Assembly (NCBI RefSeq): GCF_027580225.2
Contig: NC_073354.2
Coordinates: 24,449,001-24,513,000, forward strand
Source: Misgurnus anguillicaudatus
Lineage: Eukaryota; Chordata; Actinopteri; Cypriniformes; Cobitidae
Length of the DNA: 64,000 bases
Direction: 5' to 3'
The notes beneath the pieces are model-generated. The model made no database searches and was not told the DNA's origin. It saw only the letters and a program-made list of their open reading frames with translations. Of this stretch, positions 56,496 to 64,000 are shown one piece after another; positions within the stretch are counted from its first letter, which is position 1; each line of letters starts with the position of its first letter. Both the position numbers and the translations under genes were made by a program.

Positions 56496-56656
56496 ATAGA
56501 TTACCTAGGAAACCAAAACATTTGTTATTTTCGACGAGGCATTTGTTCATGAGATCAGTTAAGCAACTAGTCAGACCATTAAAAAAATGAAACCGGAAGT
56601 AAAGTTCGGATCCAGACGTGTATCGCATCAGGGCACGTGCGTCCGATGAAACCGTC

Positions 56657-58445
56657 TATGGTACTCTTTTTATCTCATTTTTAGAAAAAAAAACAAACAA
56701 AATTTATCAAAATGAGAGTGAAAAAAAGGGTTAAATTATAGTTAGGTTATTGGATCCGATCGAGTTCCTTACTTGAAAGCTGCTGAACAGATATTGGATG
56801 AAATCACGTTACGCACTACAGAGTTTGAAGAGATTTGTGTGTTGAAGATAGTATGTTTAGGTGTGTATACTGTGTGGTGAAAAGCAATTTGGTTTTAAAT
56901 GACATTTCCATGCTCAAAGTTTAATTTATAGCCTCTGCATGTCCACCTCGCTGTGTTTTGCGAGGTAAGCACTTTTCACAGCCCCAATTCAAGTGGGAAA
57001 TGAGTTTGTCTTTTAACTGCTGTTGAGGTGTGAATGTGCACACACTCATAATATATTAGTATTGGTTAAATTGGGTTGGTATTGGTGATTGCATTTGAGC
57101 AGTAAAACAAGTCAAGCAATTAATACAGTACTGTACTAAATAGGGACATATCAAATACTTTGATTGTATTTTATGAAGCTTTTAAATACTATTTTAGACT
57201 CCCCCTAGCCTTACCCAAACTGCTTTATATAGGAAAAGATTTTCCATTGAAAATGTCCATAAATCTCAAAGGGATGTTTTGTCAGATTCTACTCACTTGA
57301 GCATTTACAGACACGGACACACTCTCATACAGTACAATAATACAAAAGGACTTCCTCTTCTTAGTCGTGCGAAAATACTGTGTTCATTTGATTTGCAGTA
57401 ACAGTCAACCGCAGTCAACAATAAGTTATCCAAGAAACCGGAGGAGGATTATTGCCATTACAGCTCTGGCCTCCATGCTGAGTGTCGTCGCCATTACTGG
57501 CCTTAACCCCTCATTTACCCAGAATGCAAAGCAGCGGGACAGCGTAGGCGTCACTTCGCCTCATAAAAGACAATTTAAGGAAAAGCATCATTACGCACAC
57601 ATGCACACTAACGGGGGAAATGCACACCAGTGAGCATCCAAACAACTATTACAACTTCAAGACAGACGCACACAAATGCACAGCGTACAGTCACTCACAA
57701 ACCCACGCACACGAATATATACAGCATCATTACACAGAGCCATCATCTCCCACTCAGCCTCCAAACTTTATAGGCGTCTCTTAATCGAGAAAGAGGGGAA
57801 GAAAGAACGTTGGTGACAAAAAGAGGCAGAGAATAGCATGACACTTTGGAGCTTTGATGAAGATGCAATTCTCCATTTAGCCTGGATGTTCCCTCTGTTT
57901 GGATGTATTTATATGAGTGCAGATGGCTGCATTCATTGCTGCTGCAGAGGTCATTTCCTGATGGTTCATTTCTGTCGTGCTCTTTCTGCTTTCATGAGAT
58001 GAATGATTTAAAAGGAATATCAGAAGCAACAAATGGCATTAAAGAACACTAGCTGACTTTAAGTTTGGGCAACAGCGTCAATATGCTGGGAGCGTGGTTT
58101 GGCATGGGAAATAAATGAGGAGCTCCAACAAAAATGAGATAATGACCTTGTCTGAATGCTCTTGACACTTATTATGAGTTCATTAAATATGTTAGGCCTC
58201 AGGTCATTCAGAAATACTGGTTTGTTGGCAGAAACTGTGAAACGTTTTTAGCAAAATCCTCTTAGTGCAGAATTGATTAAACAATGACGGCCGTACATAA
58301 TGGTGCAAAACATTTTTTATCCGGTTAAAGGAGGTTTACTGAATGTATTGGATATTGAATAAACTTTTGAGCCGTTTACTTTTATTCAGAAAGGACTGAA
58401 TAGAAGTGGACATTTTTGCAGCAAAAGACAAATTTGTTAAATACC
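56657..58445. other. Single-copy stretch
   Basis: No gene or transposon supported. The part around 57840-58200 is non-repetitive with balanced composition and ACTTATTATGAGTTCATTAA words; it is a weak candidate for conserved non-coding sequence. Confidence 0.4.
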
Positions 58446-58752
58446 AATGAAATGGCTAACGCGATACTCCAGTCAAATATCTAAATTACCCCATGATGTA
58501 CTCACCCTCAAGCAACCCGAGATACATATGTCCATCATCTTTCAGACGAACACATCAGACGGGAGTTATTTTAGTAAATATTCTTGCTTTTCCATATCCT
58601 TTTATGGGAGAAAACAGGGATTGAGGAATAACGTCTGACTTTAATGCCCAAAAAGCGTATCCATCCTTTACAGAAGTAATCCACAAAGCTCTAAGGGGTT
58701 AATAAAGGTCTTTTGCGGATAATCGATGCGATATTGTAAGAAAAAAAATTAT
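58446..58752. mobile_element. Relative of 22448-23123, 5' part
   Basis: It shares CCATGATGTACTCACCCTCA, AGATACATATGTCCATCATC, 'ccaaaaagcgtatccatcc' and 'ggggttaataaagg' with 22448-23123. It ends near 58752, before the next element; the TTAA terminus is decayed. Confidence 0.7.
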
Positions 58753-58770
58753 ATTAAAGCTCCCATGATG

Positions 58771-59026
58771 GGGCATACACACCAAACACGAGTTCAACGA
58801 TTTGCGCAAGTAGATTACATACAAAATCAATGCAAAAACGCAATCAGGCGCGTCCTCTCGCAGGGCGATGCGAATGCAGCGAAAACACTTGCTATTCGCC
58901 TCAAACGCGTCTTCGCCCAAGTTGAAAATATTCAACTCGAGCGAAAAATTTGCATGACACGAAGTTAATTGCTGTGAGTAATGTAGAGCAAGTAACGCGG
59001 TACCTCGCGTTTGGTGTGTACGTAGC
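58771..59026. mobile_element. 'CACACCAAAC' TIR MITE
   Basis: The left GGGCATACACACCAAACACG and right CTCGCGTTTGGTGTGTACGT are inverted. It is a short, CpG-containing, non-coding element, similar in style to the 'GGGTTCACAC' MITEs. Confidence 0.7.
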
Positions 59027-59954
59027 ATAAAACATGCCGTTTCTGATGTTAATCTGGAGTACCTACAAAGTAGTATAACATCCTTCATATCTCAGAAGAG
59101 TCTTTAATTTTATCAGATTTATAAAAGACAGATCAGCTTTAGCGATTCTTTCGATAACATTCGAAACAATTCTTTAGGAGGAGTTACGAGCTGCGGGAGG
59201 AGCAAGATAACTTATGATTCACTACATGTTTATGTCGTTTACATTATATGCACTTATGCGCCAATTTCCAACATAACACAGAAGTCTTACCGCATGCAAC
59301 TCATGACCCGGTTGGGACTTTTCAACGAAATCCAGCCTTAAACAAACACACATGCTGCTACCCCAGATAAACAATATATATCTATTGTTTCCATAATGTT
59401 GGCTTTTTTGTCCTTACACCCCAAAACACAATTCTTCTTTCATGCCATTGTTGAGTCTTGATATAAAACAAAGTTGTTGCGTGAAGTAATGCCTGTGACT
59501 TCTAGCATACCCGGTTCTCGTCCATCTGCTTTTTTGACACTTTGCATATGTTTAGGGTGAGGAAACCAACTCTAAAACTTGTTAATAAGTCAAAATGCAT
59601 GAAATACCGTTACCCCCCCCCCCATTTAAACTTCATAAACTATAATTAATAGTAACGACGCCATCTTGAACTCATGCAATGTGAAAGTAAAGTTAAAATG
59701 AAGTGTTTCAATTACTGACTAAAAACCTTTTCATTGCTATTTAAGTAAAATTGCTCAACCATAACATGAAAGATGTTCACTCATACAATCTTATCTGAAT
59801 TAGATTTTAAACTTTTTATTTTAAACTTTATTACACTCGATTACGCCCTGTTTACTTCCTGTTAACAACCTGCTATGTTGTACTTTCATGACCCAGAATA
59901 AGGATGTCATAATGTGTTATTGAACTTGGACCATACTCAATGAACACATCTCTA
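59027..59954. other. Single-copy-like stretch
   Basis: A C-homopolymer of about 12 (59611-59622) is the only simple repeat. Nothing else recognised. Confidence 0.5.
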
Positions 59955-60105
59955 CTCTCTACACTCCAACCCAGTTTTAACTAAGTTGAATTAACCTAGA
60001 AAATGTCGAAATTTTACCTAACCATTAGTTGGTACAACCCAGCAATTGCGTGTGTCCACATTTTACCCAACCGTGGGTAAAAACAACTCAGCATATTTTA
60101 CAGTT
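59955..60105. mobile_element. 'AACCCAGCA' MITE fragment 3
   Basis: It carries ACAACCCAGCAATTGC, 'acccaaccgtgggtaaaaac' and 'aactcagcatattttacag', matching the motif set at 35638 and 44277. It is diverged. Confidence 0.55.
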
Positions 60106-61014
60106 TACATATAAGCAATACAAATGAATAACTTATAAATTTTACATTACCTTTTAATGGATAGTGGTAACGTTGAATAATGACACCCCATAACAACCAG
60201 AAAAAAGTGAGTGTTGCAATTATTAAGCATGAAAAACTGCAGTAAATGAGAATTTGATTCTGACTCCTCCAAAGCAGAAATATCCTCTAGCGGCATTTGC
60301 ACTGACTGGCGCTTCGTTCTTTGTTTAATTTTCCACATGACTAAAGCTGAATGAGAAAGAGTGTCATGTCGGTCATCCTTAGCTCTGAGTATTAGGCAGC
60401 CATCTTGCCATCAGCACATTAAATTGTGCTTATATTTTATTAATTTGGATGCTTAATGCATTTCCATTGCTTTGATCTTTGACACTGCTTTTAATTTAAT
60501 ATAATTAAATGGACATACAATCACTGTTAGACACAACAAAGGATTTAGACTTCGAAATCCAGCACAAAGGTTTGTTTTTAATACTTAAGGTCATGCCCAA
60601 GTCAAGATTGTTTAATATCAAGTTCAACTGAGAGGCATAACTGCAGAGCATATATCTACACATGTGCTTTAATTTAGACTCCCTTCAAGCCTGTTTGACC
60701 ACATTAAACCGTATTGGAAAGGCGTCTGCTGACACTGTCAGCGTAGAATGTGTCAAATGAGTTTTATACCTTCCCTAAAGGAAGAAATAATCTTTCCATT
60801 TAAAATTCAACATCATCTTCTGCAGATTGGGAATCCAATTATTTATTTAAGGCTAATCCCACCCCTATAATTTGACTCTTTCATTATTCTGCGAAATTGC
60901 CGTAGGGCACCCAGGACCCCTCTGCTGCTCAGCATGCACAGGAACCGCAATAGAGAACACATTATTTCTTCTGGAAATCCCTTACTGTTCTTTTATTCAG
61001 TACATGTGCACCTG
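60106..61014. other. Single-copy-like stretch
   Basis: Nothing recognised. Confidence 0.5.
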
Positions 61015-61217
61015 CACTCTCAGAAAAAAAGGTACATGAAGGTACAAAAGTTGTCAATGGCGTGGTACCTTTTCAAAAGGTACACTTTTGTATCTAAAAG
61101 GACATATTGGTACCTCAAAGGAACATATCTGTACCTAAATGGTACATAAAAGGACCTTTTTATAGGTGCTGTCCCAGTGACAAAAAAATACAACTTTTGT
61201 AGCTTTTTTCTGAGTGT
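61015..61217. mobile_element. 'GGTAC' palindromic MITE, CACTCTCAGAAAAAA ends
   Basis: The termini CACTCTCAGAAAAAAAGGTA and TTTTTTCTGAGTGTG are inverted. The interior is built of GGTACCTTTT/AAAAGGTAC-type words, giving overlapping hairpins. It is a common teleost MITE and non-coding. Confidence 0.82.
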
Positions 61218-61669
61218 GTGTCATGTTGGTTTTGAAGACAAAAGATTTAGGTCTTCTATTAAAGAGGTATATTTTACACGCGTTGTGCAGCACTAACCTA
61301 AACAGCTCTATCATTTATTAATGAATCCGCATTGAGTTTAAAAGCATATGAGCATTCAAGATGGAAACAAGAGCTCTTTAGGTTTTAAACATTTGTTGTT
61401 GCACGCTAATGGCTTGGCGCTTACACCTTTGAAATCCTCAAATGGGTTTGCAGACGTGACTGCCAAGATATCTCCAGAAAACAATCTCTCTCCAGAGGGA
61501 GCGCCATTTAATATGCCAAAATGTGACATAACCGACAAAAACTGTTCCAGTTGAACCATGTTTATTCATTGTGATGTTTCTCCAGGCTTTTCAATATATG
61601 TATACTTTCCTTAAAGGTTTAAGAAACTCATCACAGGTTGTGTGTCAGTAGCAATGTTGTACATTTCAT
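61218..61669. other. Unassigned spacer
   Basis: Nothing recognised; two mirror-image open frames near 61350-61559 are by-products. Confidence 0.5.
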
Positions 61670-62085
61670 TTAAAGGGGACATTTCACAAGACTTTTTTAA
61701 GATGTAAAGTAACTCTTTGGTGTCCCCAGAAAACGTATGTGAAGTTTTAGCTCAAAATACCATTTAGATAATTTATTATAACATGTTAAAATTGCCACTT
61801 TGTAGGTGTGAGCAAAAATGTGCAGTTTTTGGGCGTGTCCTTTGAAATGCAAGCTGATCTCTGCACTAAATGGCAGTGCAGTGGTTGATAGTGCAGATTA
61901 AGGGGCGGTATTATCCCCTTCTGACATCACAAGGGGAGACAATTTTCAATTACCTATTTTTTCGACATGCTTGCAGAGAATGGTTTACCAAAACTAAGTT
62001 ACTGGGTTGTTCTTATTTACATTTTCTAGGTTGATAGAATCACTGGGGACCCAATAATAGCACTTTTTTGATATGTCCCCTTTAA
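61670..62085 (-). mobile_element. TTAA-type MITE family D, copy 2
   Basis: TTAA at 61670-61673 and 62082-62085; termini TTAAAGGGGACATTTCAC and TGATATGTCCCCTTTAA. It is the reverse complement of the 44397-44816 type, with better preserved ends. Confidence 0.9.
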
Positions 62086-62173
62086 ATGTGAACATGTGAA
62101 ATAGAAGCAGACACACTTCAATTTTAGTCACATTATATGAGTCTGATTGTTTATGTTCATTTGTGGACACTAT

Positions 62174-63347
62174 GGGCCCTATCTTGCACCCAGCGCAATT
62201 GACTTTGTCAGTGACGCATGTATCATTCGTATTTTGCACCGGCGCACAGCGGGTTTTTCCCTCCACAGACGCACGTCGGCAAACTAGGGAATTAACTTGC
62301 GCTCCCTGGGCGGTTCAGCGCAAAAAAGAGACGTGTTCCGGCGCAAACCATCCCTGATGCTATTTTGCAGTTTCAAAAAACAATTGCGCCACTGACAAAA
62401 AAAAACTAGTCTAAAGTCAGCACACACTTTGCTTATCTAATCTACACAGATGCAACAGTTATTTTTGCAAATCATAAATTGTTACAATAAAAAATATTAA
62501 CACATGAGAGGGAAATCATAGTGGTGAGCATTGTGGTGATAGTTTTTATTTATTGTGTGGCTGCATTAAAAAAATCTCATGCAAATAACTATTCAAATAT
62601 TTTCATAAGTTTGTTGTGTGGCTGTACTATGTTTATTTTATGTAAATAATAATTAAAATGTTTTCATAAGAAACCTTAATGTATATGAACTTGATTTGTA
62701 AGTGTACTTTGGGGTTGGACCTTGCTTGCGTTTCTTGGGTCCAATTTCAAAGCCCCCAAACACTTTCAGCGGTGAGGGTGGACGGAGCGATGTCCTCTGC
62801 TGGCGTCAGGTCATGTGTAGAGGCAGATCCACCTCCCGTTACACGGCGTGCCCGATTTATGCTGGCAAGCTTGGGATTCCCCCGTCTCCTGACATCATTG
62901 TAGCACTTGCCGCAACGATGGGGATGCCAGCTGATGAGACAATTGTGGCTATTTCCTCTCACGCCTGTTTAACCTACGCTGATTTGGGGCGGGTTTCTCC
63001 CATCCCCATACAAAACAACTTCTCAGTCTTTGATTGCTCTTACAAGAACGTCGGTCTCCTCGGCTGTGAACCGCTTCTGGCGTGCGCCTGGTAAATCCGT
63101 CATAATAATAGCAACCCGCCATGAAACTTGCGCCCTTGCGTTTAAATGTTGGATAGCGTTCTGATTGGTTTATTTGACGTTACGCCCAAACCACACCTAT
63201 GAATAATGAACCTACTTCAGACTAACCCCTTATTGATTTGCGCCAAGAGTTATTTCTCCCGCCGGGAAAATAGCAACAGAGCCCAAGATCCACCCAAAAA
63301 GTCACTTGCGCTTCGCACTTGCGTTTCAGATCAATAAAATAGGGCCC
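62174..63347 (-). mobile_element. PIF-Harbinger derivative with TAT duplication, 1174 bp
   Basis: The left GGGCCCTATCTTGCACCCAG and right ATCAATAAAATAGGGCCC are TIRs. TAT flanks both sides exactly (62171-62173 and 63348-63350), the 3-bp duplication expected of PIF-Harbinger. It carries a broken Myb/SANT-like gene on the minus strand and no transposase gene. Confidence 0.88.
62747..63103 (-). pseudogene. Harbinger-associated Myb/SANT-like protein, broken
   Basis: From the ATG at 63103 the minus strand reads MTDLPGARQKRFTAEETDVL, VRAIKD, a stop, then EVVLYGDGRNPPQISV. A short shifted segment follows (KQA, stop, EEIATIVSSAGIP in the neighbouring frame), and the original frame returns with GKCYNDVRRRGNPKLASINR and ARRVTGGGSASTHDLTPAED, stopping at 62747. 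'RFT-x-EET-x-x-L', a Trp position (here a stop), 'CxKxxxDxRRR' and 'RATGGG' are features of the Myb/SANT-like (NAIF1/MSANTD-type) DNA-binding protein encoded next to the transposase in Harbinger elements, where it helps bring the transposase to DNA. Two stops and two compensating frameshifts make it non-functional; length is about 119 codons. Confidence 0.72.
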
Positions 63348-63431
63348 TATGTGTTTTTAAAATATTTGTTCTATTATTGCTATCACTTAATTTGCAGTAA
63401 AGATGTTGTGTGTAATTCAATGTTAGATCCA

Positions 63432-63919
63432 TTAAAGGGCACCTTTTATACAAAATCAACTTTTACAAGGTTTTTGGATTTAAATGTGTTGCCAGTTTGT
63501 TAACACAACCACCCTATAACGTAAAAAAAATCTTTTTTTTAATCCCCATTAGACCAAAGCAGTCTCATTATACATGCTGTTTTGATTTTCTTAGCAATGT
63601 GATGTCACACTGCTAAAGCCAGCCCATGGCTGCTGTGCTGACTGACAGTCCTGTATTACCATACTGTATAGTAGTTTCTGCCATTAGCAAGCTGTACGCT
63701 GATCGCATTTTCGCTTCTACGTGAAATCAGATCTATTTTAACCAAAGTGCTTATTGTCTCTTTTAAGATAGCAAAGAGCATAGCAAATAGGGGCGTTTTG
63801 GACATGCTATAATAATTTATCTGTGGGGTATTTATAGCTAAAACTTTACAGACACATTCTGGACACATCTGAGACTTATATCACATCTTGTTTAAATGGG
63901 CATAATATGTGACCTTTAA
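63432..63919. mobile_element. TTAA-type MITE, family D-related
   Basis: TTAA at 63432-63435 and 63916-63919; termini TTAAAGGGCACCTTTTATAC and CATAATATGTGACCTTTAA. Its right half (CATGCTATAATAATTTATCT, 'cacattctggacacat') resembles one half of family D, while its left half ('caacttttacaagg', 'gttaacacaaccaccctataa') is its own. Confidence 0.85.
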
Positions 63920-63942
63920 TGCTTATGAAAAGATGAGCAACA

Positions 63943-64000
63943 TTTAAAGGCACAGTATGTGAAGTTTTTGATGCAATAGGTCGCGTTTTCAAAACAATAA
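63943..64000 (+). mobile_element. Start of another TTAA MITE, cut by the window end
   Basis: It begins TTTAAAGGCACAGTATGTGA, the recalled left end of a teleost TTAA MITE. Only 58 bp are visible. Confidence 0.45.

Larger units (their letters stand above)
51499..56656. mobile_element. GACGGTTTCA MITE split by a 4.86-kb element
   Basis: The left part (51499-51636) and right part (56496-56656) join to give a relative of 19964-20252: GACGGTTTCAGCAGTAAC, 'tttatttataacaagcaaaaa' on one side and GATTACCTAGGAAACCAAAA to GATGAAACCGTC on the other. Comparison with the intact copy places the break precisely. Confidence 0.88.

Noticed and set aside
57367..57633. 88-codon plus-strand frame with a hydrophobic patch
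   Set aside because: No signal-peptide pattern, splice partners or recognisable family; probably chance.
58699..59088. 129-codon minus-strand frame
   Set aside because: It spans two unrelated MITE fragments (58446-58752 and 58771-59026) and has no domain.
61348..61559. Overlapping 68- and 67-codon frames on opposite strands
   Set aside because: Mutual shadows in unique sequence without motif support.
62702..63094. 130-codon plus-strand frame
   Set aside because: It is antisense to the broken Myb/SANT-like gene, whose minus-strand residues are recognisable; the plus-strand peptide is a shadow.

Overview
The window is vertebrate nuclear DNA, almost certainly from a teleost and most likely a cyprinid (carp/zebrafish relatives). 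The basis is the repeat content: a tRNA-derived SINE of the cypriniform type, TTAA-target MITEs, hAT, PIF-Harbinger and CACTG/CACTGAAAA palindromic MITE families that are typical of these genomes. No convincing host protein-coding exon, rRNA, functional tRNA or CRISPR array is visible. The window reads as intergenic or large-intron sequence. All recognisable coding sequence is decayed transposon cargo.

Layout. 0-8 kb: a TTAA element, a foldback with a second palindromic MITE inside it, a SINE, and a 2.15-kb hAT-like element (4178-6331, perfect 8-bp target duplication) holding two further elements and an (ACA)21 array. 8-16 kb: a long-TIR 'TGATCTCAC' element split by a 1.96-kb hAT with a perfect 8-bp duplication and a decayed two-exon reading frame, then several TTAA and hAT-type MITEs. 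16-28 kb: two diverged copies of one long repeat (16568-17980 and 26046-27575), each interrupted by a different TTAA element; the second TTAA element is itself split by a PIF-Harbinger derivative. 28-38 kb: four hAT elements with exact or near-exact 8-bp duplications, one nested inside another. 38-47 kb: paired TTAA MITEs, a foldback carrying a THAP-like zinc-finger fragment in both arms, and a Harbinger MITE. 48-50 kb: nested 'TGATCTCAC' palindromes with a short Penelope-like insertion that contains a hammerhead-ribozyme-like core flanked by a 14-bp duplication. 51.5-56.7 kb: a 289-bp-type MITE split by a 4.86-kb element with degenerate DUF4806-like coding exons and at least six further insertions, including a 730-bp near-perfect palindrome. 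56.7-64 kb: mostly single-copy sequence, more TTAA MITEs, and a 1.17-kb Harbinger derivative with a broken Myb/SANT-like gene.

The genes do not work together as a pathway. The biology of the window is a layered record of insertions whose order can be read from nesting, and in several places from filled/empty site comparisons within the window. Superfamily names were assigned from terminal motifs, target-duplication length and recalled family resemblance; no database search was possible.
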